Shown: piece by piece, positions 1 to 5,692 of the stretch | How the letters are laid out: every line of letters starts with the position of its first letter | Numbering within the stretch: the stretch's first letter is position 1 | Assembly: GCA_023432075.1 (NCBI GenBank) | Contig: JAEYVD010000105.1 | Span: forward strand, 1-16,482 | Direction: 5' to 3' | Source: Pseudomonadota bacterium | GTDB taxonomy: Bacteria > Pseudomonadota > Gammaproteobacteria > Burkholderiales > Burkholderiaceae_B | Length of the DNA: 16,482 bases | Made by a program: the position numbers and the translations under genes | Notes under the pieces: model-generated | What the model was told of the DNA's origin: nothing | Seen by the model: the letters and a program-made list of their open reading frames with translations, nothing else | The model's database searches: none

Positions 1-351
1 ATCTGGATCACGCATGACCTGGCCGTGGTGGCGGGCCTGGCCGACCGTGTGTCGGTGATGTATGCGGGCCGTGTCGTGGAAACGGGCAGCACCGAGGCGG
101 TCATCAGCCATCCGATGCATCCGTATACGCACGGGTTGATCGCGTCGATTCCGACGCCAGCGTCGCGGGGCAAGCCGCTGGTGCCGATTCCCGGCATGAC
201 GCCGTCGCTCTTGAACCTGCCGCAGGGCTGTGCATTCCGGGGGCGCTGTCCGCGCGCGACGGACGCGTGTCTTACCGAACCGCCGCCTGTCGAAGTCCGC
301 CCGGCGCAATGGGTGCGCTGCTGGCATGCCGGAGCGCCGGATACGTTATGA
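1..351 (+). CDS. Peptide/nickel-type ABC transporter ATPase, DppD/OppD-like (3' part only)
   Basis: Only the last 116 residues are present; the gene begins upstream of the window. The fragment opens in the switch region of an ABC ATPase: ITHDLAVV at residues 2-9, where the His is the H-loop residue, followed by the ADRVSVMYAGRVVETG strand typical of oligopeptide transporters. The C-terminal part carries the oligopeptide/dipeptide extension with its Cys cluster (GCAFRGRCPRATDAC), which in some family members is linked to an iron-sulfur cluster. The protein would energise import of peptides, nickel or related solutes as one of a pair of cytoplasmic ATPases. Its stop codon overlaps the start of the next ATPase as ATGA, so the two are translationally coupled and presumably form the DppD/DppF pair. 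The binding protein and permeases would lie upstream. The substrate cannot be deduced from this fragment. Confidence 0.93.
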   Translation: MWITHDLAVVAGLADRVSVMYAGRVVETGSTEAVISHPMHPYTHGLIASIPTPASRGKPLVPIPGMTPSLLNLPQGCAFRGRCPRATDACLTEPPPVEVRPAQWVRCWHAGAPDTL

Positions 352-1364
352 CCGAAGCTGCAATCAACCCCACGCCGATCCTCGCGCTGAACGACGTCGA
401 ACTGCGCTTCGTGCAACCGGTGGATCTGGCCGGCCGCATCGCCAACCTGCTGGGTGCGGGCCTGAAGACGCAGGTGGTGCACGCCGTGGCCGGCGTCGAC
501 CTGGCGGTCAAACCCGGCGAAGTGATCGGCATCGTTGGCGAATCGGGCTGTGGAAAATCCACATTGGGCCGCATCGTGTCGGGCATCCTGCCGCCCACTG
601 CGGGCCAGGTGCACTATCAGGGCAGGCCCGTGCATACCATGAAGGGCGCGGAGCGGCGCGCGTACGAGCTGGGTGTGCAGATGATCTTTCAGGATCCGTA
701 CGCGTCCCTGAATCCGCGCATGCGGGTGCGCGACATCATCGGCGAAGCGCCGGCGGCGCACGGCCTGATTGCCTGGCGCGACAAGCTGGAGTACGTGGCT
801 GGGCTGATGCGTCAGGTTGGCCTGGATCCGAGCTTTGCACAGCGTTATCCCCATCAGTTCTCCGGCGGCCAGCGCCAGCGCATCGGCATTGCACGGGCGC
901 TGGCGCTCAAGCCTTCGGTGATCGTCTGCGACGAGGCCGTGGCTGCGCTGGATGTGTCGATCCAGGCGCAGGTGCTGAACCTGTTCGAACAACTGCGCGC
1001 GGACCTGGACCTGACGTATCTGTTCATCAGCCACAATCTCAGCGTCGTGAGCCACATTTCGGACCGCGTGGCGATCATGTATCTGGGACGCATCGTCGAA
1101 CTGGCCGATACCGATACGGTTTTCGCGCGCGCCAACCATCCTTACACGCAGGCGCTGCTCAAGGAGCTGCCCACGCTGACGCCCGGGCGACGGGCGTATC
1201 AACCCATTCGCGGCGAACTGCCCTCGCCGCTGGATCCGCCTTCCGGTTGCGCGTTTCATCCCAGATGTCCTCATGCGATGCCGCGCTGCAAGGCGGAGCG
1301 CCCGCTCCTGCGGGAAGTCGCGCCGGGGCAGTTAAGCGCCTGCCATTTGAACGATGGCGCCTGA
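348..1364 (+). CDS. Peptide/nickel-type ABC transporter ATPase, DppF/OppF-like
   Basis: Complete 338-residue ATPase, the second of the pair that powers peptide-type import. Visible motifs are Walker A GESGCGKST (residues 64-72), Q-loop FQDPYASLNPR (114-124), signature SGGQRQR (172-178), Walker B VIVCDE (191-196) and the H-loop His (229, in ISHNLSVV). The C-terminal oligopeptide-transporter extension contains a Cys cluster (GCAFHPRCPHAMPRC). The long insertion between the N-terminal strand and Walker A (about residues 22-42) is typical of DppF/OppF. I chose the ATG at 348 because it overlaps the upstream stop as ATGA; the frame stays open further upstream, but that would overlap the previous gene deeply. 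There is no strong ribosome site at optimal spacing (GGAG lies 13 nt away), which fits coupling to the upstream gene. The Walker B/D-loop region reads DEAVAALD rather than DEPVSALD, a tolerated variant. Confidence 0.93.
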   Translation: MTEAAINPTPILALNDVELRFVQPVDLAGRIANLLGAGLKTQVVHAVAGVDLAVKPGEVIGIVGESGCGKSTLGRIVSGILPPTAGQVHYQGRPVHTMKGAERRAYELGVQMIFQDPYASLNPRMRVRDIIGEAPAAHGLIAWRDKLEYVAGLMRQVGLDPSFAQRYPHQFSGGQRQRIGIARALALKPSVIVCDEAVAALDVSIQAQVLNLFEQLRADLDLTYLFISHNLSVVSHISDRVAIMYLGRIVELADTDTVFARANHPYTQALLKELPTLTPGRRAYQPIRGELPSPLDPPSGCAFHPRCPHAMPRCKAERPLLREVAPGQLSACHLNDGA

Positions 1365-1463
1365 CCTGCGCCGAAAAAGGGCTGGACGCGGGGCGCGGGG
1401 CGGCGCGAGAATTCCCGCACCAGCAAGCCTTTTGCGCATGCGCCATCCATCCACCCAGACAGC

Positions 1464-1472
1464 TTATCCACA
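1464..1472 (+). promoter_or_regulatory. Perfect DnaA box abutting the amidohydrolase start
   Basis: The sequence is TTATCCACA, an exact match to the DnaA box consensus TTATNCACA. It ends three bases before the ATG at 1476 and occupies the place where a ribosome binding site would be expected. No purine-rich Shine-Dalgarno sequence is visible there. It could be a genuine DnaA-binding site that affects expression of the amidohydrolase or titrates DnaA. Binding is inferred from sequence only. Confidence 0.6.
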
Positions 1473-1475
1473 GCC

Positions 1476-2675
1476 ATGAAAACCATTGCCGAAATCGAAC
1501 GCGTACACGGGGACCTGACTGCGCTGCGGCGCGATATCCATGCCCATCCCGAACTGGCGTTTCAGGAAACGCGCACTTCCAACCTGGTGGCCGAGCGTCT
1601 GCGCGGCTGGGGACTGGAAGTCCACACCGGGCTGGGGAAAACCGGGGTGGTGGGCATTCTGCGTGCGGGCAGCGGCGGCAAGACCATTGGCCTGCGCGCC
1701 GACATGGATGCGCTGCCGATGCCCGAGCACAACCGTTTTGCCCACAAGTCCACGATCAGCGGGCGCATGCATGGCTGCGGCCACGATGGGCACACGACGA
1801 TGCTGCTGGGCGCCGCGCAGTATCTGTCGACGCATCGCAATTTTGATGGCACGGTGGTGTTCATCTTCCAGCCGGCCGAGGAAGGCGGCAACGCCGGCGC
1901 GCGCGCCATGATGCAGGACGGGCTGTTCGACAAGTTTCCCTGCGATGCCGTGTTCGGCATCCACAACATGCCCGGCATGCCGGTGAACCAGTTCGGGTTC
2001 CGGTCCGGTCCCACGATGGCGTCCAGCAACCGCTGGGACATCGTCATCAAGGGGGTCGGCGGCCACGCCGCGCAGCCGCATTCGTCGGTCGACCCCATCA
2101 TCGTCGCCGCCGACATGGTGCATGCGCTGCAGACGGTCATTTCGCGCAGCAAGAATCCGCTGGAACAGGCCGTGCTGTCGATCACGCAGATTCACGCAGG
2201 CGATGCATACAACGTGATTCCTGGCGAAGCCGTGCTGCGCGGCACCGTGCGCACGTATTCGGTGGACACGCTGGACAAGATCGAAGCCGACATGCGGCGC
2301 ATCGCGACTACCTTGCCGCAGGTGTATGGCGGCACGGGCGAGCTGGATTTCGTGCGCGCATATCCGCCGCTGGTGAACTGGGAGAACGAAACCGCCTTCG
2401 CGGCGAAGGTCGCCGAAGACGCCTTTGGCGCGGAGAACGTGCTGCGCGACATGCCGCCGTTCATGGGGGCGGAAGACTTTTCGTTCTTCCTGGAATCCGT
2501 GCCGGGCTCGTACCTGTTCCTGGGCAATGGCGACGGCGACCACCGCATGGAAACCTATCACGGCATGGGTCCGTGCCAGCTGCACAATCCCAATTACGAC
2601 TTCAACGACGCGTTGCTGCCGGTCGGCGCGACGTACTGGGTGAAGCTGGTCGAAGCATTCTTGCCGGTCCGGTAA
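1476..2675 (+). CDS. M20D family amidohydrolase (hippurate hydrolase / N-acyl-amino-acid amidohydrolase type)
   Basis: A 399-residue metal-dependent amidohydrolase of the M20D (HipO/IAA-amino acid hydrolase) family. It is predicted to be cytoplasmic, since no signal peptide is seen. The N-terminal RRDIHAHPELAF (18-29) and LRADMDALPM (73-82) blocks are diagnostic. Expected di-metal ligands are Cys101 and His103 in MHGCGHDGH (98-106), Glu135/Glu136 in QPAEEGG, His163 in GIHNMPG and His370 in LHNPNYDFND. The middle section (about 185-295), with GVGGHAAQPHSSVDP, is the lid/dimerisation domain. Family members hydrolyse N-acyl amino acids such as hippurate or acetyl amino acids; the exact substrate is not readable. 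The gene follows the ABC ATPases by 111 bp on the same strand, suggesting that an imported acylated amino acid or peptide is its substrate (inference). The start at 1476 matches the usual family N-terminus, but a perfect DnaA box takes the ribosome-site position. Confidence 0.92.
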   Translation: MKTIAEIERVHGDLTALRRDIHAHPELAFQETRTSNLVAERLRGWGLEVHTGLGKTGVVGILRAGSGGKTIGLRADMDALPMPEHNRFAHKSTISGRMHGCGHDGHTTMLLGAAQYLSTHRNFDGTVVFIFQPAEEGGNAGARAMMQDGLFDKFPCDAVFGIHNMPGMPVNQFGFRSGPTMASSNRWDIVIKGVGGHAAQPHSSVDPIIVAADMVHALQTVISRSKNPLEQAVLSITQIHAGDAYNVIPGEAVLRGTVRTYSVDTLDKIEADMRRIATTLPQVYGGTGELDFVRAYPPLVNWENETAFAAKVAEDAFGAENVLRDMPPFMGAEDFSFFLESVPGSYLFLGNGDGDHRMETYHGMGPCQLHNPNYDFNDALLPVGATYWVKLVEAFLPVR

Positions 2676-2716
2676 CGACCGATCCGCTATTTGTTTATAT
2701 GCGGTTGGTCATGAAG

Positions 2717-2741
2717 CCGCGGGTCGCCCCCGCGGTTTTTT
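2717..2741 (+). terminator. Intrinsic terminator after the amidohydrolase gene
   Basis: A GC stem CCGCGGG (2717-2723) pairs with CCCGCGG (2729-2735) around a 5-nt loop and is followed by six T residues (2736-2741). It lies 41 bp past the amidohydrolase stop and separates the peptide-type ABC operon from the dioxygenase operon. Confidence 0.9.
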
Positions 2742-2763
2742 GCTATATGACGTAAAGCTTTGA

Positions 2764-2787
2764 TCAAACGCCGATAACTTCGTTTGA
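2764..2787. promoter_or_regulatory. Dyad operator candidate upstream of the dioxygenase operon
   Basis: A perfect inverted repeat, TCAAACG (2764-2770) and CGTTTGA (2781-2787), is separated by 10 bp and runs into the predicted -35 hexamer. Its left arm also belongs to a 10-bp palindrome TTTGATCAAA (2759-2768). A further perfect 8-bp inverted repeat (AAACGCCG at 2766-2773, CGGCGTTT at 2797-2804) spans the same promoter up to the -10 box. The position suggests repressor binding. No regulator gene lies in the window, so the protein is unknown. Confidence 0.45.
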
Positions 2788-2811
2788 GATGGATGGCGGC
2801 GTTTTCATAAT
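2784..2811 (+). promoter_or_regulatory. Sigma70-like promoter of the dioxygenase/ABC operon
   Basis: TTGAGA (2784-2789, five of six to TTGACA) and CATAAT (2806-2811, five of six to TATAAT) are separated by 16 bp. They lie just after the upstream terminator and about 40 bp before the dioxygenase start, so the leader would be short. The -35 overlaps the right arm of the dyad at 2764-2787. This is a sequence match only. Confidence 0.5.
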
Positions 2812-2853
2812 CGGTCGTTCCTGCCATGCCGATAAGGCGAACCGGAGCGACCG

Positions 2854-3762
2854 ATGTCCCAGAGCAATGCCTTGCGGCGCGAAGCGCACGCCGCCTCCCA
2901 ACCTGAAACGCAAACGTTTGACGTGCGCCCCCTGCCCGGTCCGCTGGGCGCGGAGGTCATCGGCCTGGACCTGTCGCGTGAACTGGCGCCCGCCGATTTT
3001 GCCCGCGTGCACAAGGCCCATCTGGACCATCACCTGCTGGTGTTTCGCGACCAGCGCATCACGCCGCAGCAGCACATCGATTTCAGCCGCCGCTTCGGCC
3101 GCCTGATGATCCATGTGCTGCACCAATTCCATTTGCCTGGTCATCCGGAGATCCTGACGGTCTCGAACATTGTGGAAGACGGCAAGCCCATCGGTCTGGG
3201 CGACGCGGGCAAATACTGGCATTCGGATATCTCGTACAAGGAGCTGCCCAGCCTGGGTTCGCTGCTGCACGCGCAGGAACTGCCTGCCGAAGGCGGAGAC
3301 ACCTTGTTCGCGAACATGCACCTGGCCTACGACACGCTGCCGCAGGCGCTCAAGAACGCCATCGACGGCAAGCGCGGCGTGCATTCCTATCTGGCGCAAT
3401 ACGGCCAACTGCAGAAGGAAGGCAACTGGCGCCCGAATCTGAGTGCGGCGCAGATTGCGCAGGTGCAGGAGGTGGTGCATCCGGTGGTCCGCACGCACCC
3501 CGAGAACGGCCGGCGCGCGCTGTTTGTGAGCGAAGGCTTCACGACCCGGATCGAGGGCCTGCCGGACGACGAAAGCCGCGCGTTGCTGAACGAGTTGTTT
3601 ATCCACAGCGTGCGGCCGGAGCATATCTATCGCCACCAGTGGCAGCCGCATGACCTGGTGTTCTGGGACAACCGTTCGCTGATCCATCTGGCCGGCGGCA
3701 CGCCCGATCACCTGCGCCGCAAGCTCTACCGCACGACGATCGAAGGCGATGCGCCCTTCTGA
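2854..3762 (+). CDS. TauD/TfdA family Fe(II)/2-oxoglutarate-dependent dioxygenase
   Basis: A 302-residue cytoplasmic non-haem iron dioxygenase, close to family length. The iron-binding triad is visible as His123 and Asp125 in WHSDISY (122-128) and His278 in WDNRSLIHLAGG. Arg289 and Arg293 (RRKLYRTTI) lie 11 and 15 residues after the distal His, exactly as the 2-oxoglutarate-binding arginines do in TauD. Thr150 in GGDTLF matches the conserved co-substrate Thr. Family members couple 2-oxoglutarate decarboxylation to hydroxylation next to a heteroatom, for example releasing sulfite from taurine or opening aryl-ether herbicides. Here the substrate is unknown, although the following ABC genes point to a sulfonate or sulfate-ester-like compound. 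The start at 2854 is preceded by GGAG at 2844-2847. It is first in its operon, unlike E. coli tauABCD where the oxygenase gene is last. Confidence 0.93.
   Translation: MSQSNALRREAHAASQPETQTFDVRPLPGPLGAEVIGLDLSRELAPADFARVHKAHLDHHLLVFRDQRITPQQHIDFSRRFGRLMIHVLHQFHLPGHPEILTVSNIVEDGKPIGLGDAGKYWHSDISYKELPSLGSLLHAQELPAEGGDTLFANMHLAYDTLPQALKNAIDGKRGVHSYLAQYGQLQKEGNWRPNLSAAQIAQVQEVVHPVVRTHPENGRRALFVSEGFTTRIEGLPDDESRALLNELFIHSVRPEHIYRHQWQPHDLVFWDNRSLIHLAGGTPDHLRRKLYRTTIEGDAPF
3599..3607 (+). promoter_or_regulatory. Perfect DnaA box inside the dioxygenase gene
   Basis: TTATCCACA, an exact consensus match, lies in the 3' part of the dioxygenase coding region, where it encodes part of LFIHS. It is the first of four perfect boxes within 1.32 kb (3599-4918). 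Confidence 0.55.
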
Positions 3763-3787
3763 CACCGCGCTCATGACCTCACCCCAC

Positions 3788-3796
3788 TTATCCACA
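3788..3796 (+). promoter_or_regulatory. Perfect DnaA box overlapping the binding-protein ribosome site
   Basis: TTATCCACA lies in the 43-bp gap between the dioxygenase and the binding protein. It merges with the Shine-Dalgarno sequence AAGGA (3796-3800), so the final A of the box is the first A of the ribosome site. It is not constrained by protein coding, which makes it one of the better candidates for a functional site. Confidence 0.6.
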
Positions 3797-3805
3797 AGGA
3801 ACGCC

Positions 3806-4849
3806 ATGCGTTTGACCTCCACGCTACGGGATCGACTGGTCCAGACTGCCACGGGCGCCGGCCTGGCGCTGATGCTGGCCGTGCTGGCGCTGGCTTCGCC
3901 CACGCCCGCCCAGGCCGAAGGGCGCATCCGGATTGCCGAGCAATACGGCATCGTGTATCTGCTGCTGAACGTCGCACGGGACCAGCAGCTGATCGAAAAG
4001 CACGGCAAGGCCGAAGGTGTGGATATCTCGGTCGAATGGGCCAAGCTGTCCGGCGGCTCGGCCGTGAACGATGCGCTGCTGTCTGGGGCTGTGGATATTG
4101 CGGGGGCGGGTGTGGGACCGCTGCTGACGATCTGGGATCGCACGCAAGGCAAGCAGAACGTGAAGGGCGTGGCGTCGCTGGGCAACTTCCCGTACTACCT
4201 GGTGACCAACAATCCGAACGTGAAGACGATTGCCGACTTCACGGACAAGGATCGCATCGCCGTGCCGGCGGTCGGGGTGTCGGTGCAGTCGCGCGTGTTG
4301 CAACTGGCATCGGCCAAGCTGTGGGGCGATGCGCAGTACAACAAGCTGGACAAGATCTCGGTGGCGCTGCCGCACCCGGACGCGGCGGCCGCCATCATCG
4401 CCGGCGGCACGGAAATCACAGGCCATTTCGGCAACCCGCCCTTCCAGGAGCAGGAACTGGCCGAAAACCGCAAGGCGCGCATCGTGCTCAATTCGTACGA
4501 CGTGTTGGGTGGGCCCAGTTCGTCCACCGTGCTGTTCGCCACCGAGAAATTCCGCCGCGAGAATCCCAAGACCTACAAGGCCTTCCAGGAAGCATTGAAA
4601 GAGGCGGCCAGCTTTGCGGCGGCCAATCCGGAACAGGCGGCCGACATCTACCTGCGGGTTACGGGCGCCAAGCAGGACCGCGACTTCCTCGTCAAGGTCA
4701 TCAAGAACCCCGATGTGCAGTTCAAGCTGGCGCCGCAGAACACGTTTGCGCTGGCGCAGTTCATGCACAAGGTCGGCGCGATCAAGAATGCGCCGGCAAG
4801 CTGGCGCGACTACTTCTTCGACGATCCGGTCACGGCGCAGGGAAGCTGA
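3806..4849 (+). CDS. ABC transporter periplasmic binding protein, SsuA/TauA (NMT1-like) family
   Basis: A 347-residue precursor of a periplasmic solute-binding protein. It has a positively charged N-terminus (residues 1-10), a hydrophobic core (about 18-30) and a signal peptidase site after Ala-Gln-Ala37. The mature part begins EGRIRIAEQYGIVYLLLN and contains the SGGSAVNDALLSGAVDIAGAGVGPLL block typical of SsuA/TauA/NMT1-like proteins, in which the ligand lies between two alpha/beta lobes. The start at 3806 was chosen because AAGGA (3796-3800) precedes it and a clean signal peptide follows; longer readings (ATG at 3749 or 3773) would overlap the dioxygenase or place extra residues before the signal. 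It delivers substrate to the ATPase/permease pair immediately downstream. Ligand identity (taurine, alkanesulfonate or other) cannot be read from the sequence. Confidence 0.9.
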   Translation: MRLTSTLRDRLVQTATGAGLALMLAVLALASPTPAQAEGRIRIAEQYGIVYLLLNVARDQQLIEKHGKAEGVDISVEWAKLSGGSAVNDALLSGAVDIAGAGVGPLLTIWDRTQGKQNVKGVASLGNFPYYLVTNNPNVKTIADFTDKDRIAVPAVGVSVQSRVLQLASAKLWGDAQYNKLDKISVALPHPDAAAAIIAGGTEITGHFGNPPFQEQELAENRKARIVLNSYDVLGGPSSSTVLFATEKFRRENPKTYKAFQEALKEAASFAAANPEQAADIYLRVTGAKQDRDFLVKVIKNPDVQFKLAPQNTFALAQFMHKVGAIKNAPASWRDYFFDDPVTAQGS

Positions 4850-4850
4850 C

Positions 4851-5681
4851 ATGGCAGTGAGCCGCGCCACCCCTGTGGATAACGTTGAACGGCCCGCGCC
4901 TTTGCTGGCTGTGGATAAGGTGTCGATCGAATATAAGACGCGTGAACGTCGGGTGCGGGCGACCCATCAGGTCAGCTTCGACGTGCATGGCGCCGAACGA
5001 TTCATCCTCTTGGGACCGTCGGGCTGCGGGAAATCAACGCTGCTCAAGGCGATCGCCGGATTCATCGAACCGACCGAGGGACGGATAGCGATCGACGGCA
5101 AGACGGTCCAAGGGCCGGGTCCGGACCGCATCGTGGTGTTCCAGGAGTTCGACCAGCTGCCGCCCTGGAAGACGCTGCGCCAGAACGTGGCATTTCCGCT
5201 GGTCGCCTCGCGCAAGCTCAACCGGCGCGAGGCCGATGAACGGGCGATGCACTACCTGGACAAGGTCGGGCTGGCGGCGTTTGCGGATGCTTATCCCCAT
5301 ACGCTTTCCGGCGGCATGAAGCAGCGCGTGGCCATCGCGCGGGCGCTGGCCATGCAGCCGCGCGTGCTGCTGATGGATGAGCCGTTTGCCGCGCTGGATG
5401 CGCTGACGCGGCGGCGCATGCAGGAAGAACTGATGGCGCTGTGGGACGACGTGCGGTTCACGCTGCTGTTTGTCACCCATTCCATCGAAGAGGCGCTGGT
5501 GCTGGGCAGCCGCATTTTGCTGCTGTCGCCCCACCCGGGCCGCGTGCGCGCGGAACTGAACGCGCATGCCTTTGACCTGCACAGCCAGGGATCGGCCGCC
5601 TTCCAGGCAGCGTCGCGCCGCATTCATGACCTGTTGTTCGATACCCCGCCGCTGGCTCAGGCCGAGCGCGCGGCGGCATGA
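4851..5681 (+). CDS. ABC transporter ATPase, TauB/SsuB family
   Basis: A 276-residue ABC ATPase. Motifs are Walker A GPSGCGKST (55-63), Q-loop VFQEFDQLPPWKT (96-108; the LPW-type Q-loop is typical of the nitrate/sulfonate/taurine class), signature LSGGMKQR (152-159), Walker B VLLMDE (172-177), D-loop LD (182-183) and H-loop His210. The start lies one base after the binding-protein stop. Alternative long readings reach back into the binding-protein gene and are unlikely. The first 25 residues (MAVSRATPVDN to AVDKVS) contain two GTGGAT codon pairs that create perfect DnaA boxes. The stop overlaps a possible upstream start of the permease. It forms the energising subunit of the import system, acting at the inner face of the membrane. 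Confidence 0.92.
   Translation: MAVSRATPVDNVERPAPLLAVDKVSIEYKTRERRVRATHQVSFDVHGAERFILLGPSGCGKSTLLKAIAGFIEPTEGRIAIDGKTVQGPGPDRIVVFQEFDQLPPWKTLRQNVAFPLVASRKLNRREADERAMHYLDKVGLAAFADAYPHTLSGGMKQRVAIARALAMQPRVLLMDEPFAALDALTRRRMQEELMALWDDVRFTLLFVTHSIEEALVLGSRILLLSPHPGRVRAELNAHAFDLHSQGSAAFQAASRRIHDLLFDTPPLAQAERAAA
4874..4882 (-). promoter_or_regulatory. Perfect DnaA box in the ATPase 5' end (first of a pair)
   Basis: TGTGGATAA on the plus strand is TTATCCACA on the minus strand. It sits in the codons for Pro-Val-Asp-Asn (residues 8-11) of the ATPase. A second identical box in the same orientation follows 36 bp downstream. Confidence 0.6.
4910..4918 (-). promoter_or_regulatory. Perfect DnaA box in the ATPase 5' end (second of a pair)
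   Basis: An exact minus-strand TTATCCACA in the codons for Ala-Val-Asp-Lys (residues 20-23). It is a same-orientation partner of the box at 4874-4882, with start-to-start spacing of 36 bp, about 3.4 helical turns. Confidence 0.6.
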
Positions 5682-5692
5682 AAGGAGCGAGC

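Noticed and set aside
195..202. The Walker B-to-D-loop DEAVAALD in the DppF-like ATPase (residues 195-202) as a crippled active site.
   Set aside because: The catalytic Asp-Glu and the D-loop Leu-Asp are intact, and Pro-to-Ala and Ser-to-Ala changes at these positions occur in functional peptide-transporter ATPases.
549..563. A perfect inverted repeat TGTGGA-AAA-TCCACA resembling two overlapping half DnaA boxes.
   Set aside because: It falls on the Walker A codons (Gly-Cys-Gly-Lys-Ser-Thr) of the ATPase, which fully explain it, and neither half matches the 9-mer consensus.
848..856. TTATCCCCA here and at 5292-5300, as further DnaA boxes.
   Set aside because: Each has a mismatch at the important A of the CACA half, and both lie in the conserved Tyr-Pro-His stretch before an ABC signature, so coding explains them.
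230..1846. A 538-codon plus-strand frame across the ABC ATPase and amidohydrolase genes.
   Set aside because: It is a frame-shifted reading of two genes with intact Walker and metal-binding motifs in their own frames; its composition is Arg/Gly/Ala/His-rich noise.
1464..2585. A 373-codon minus-strand frame opposite the M20 amidohydrolase, and similar long antisense frames opposite the dioxygenase, binding protein, katA, yidC, dnaA and dnaN.
   Set aside because: All are shadows of well-recognised genes, with biased composition and no domains.
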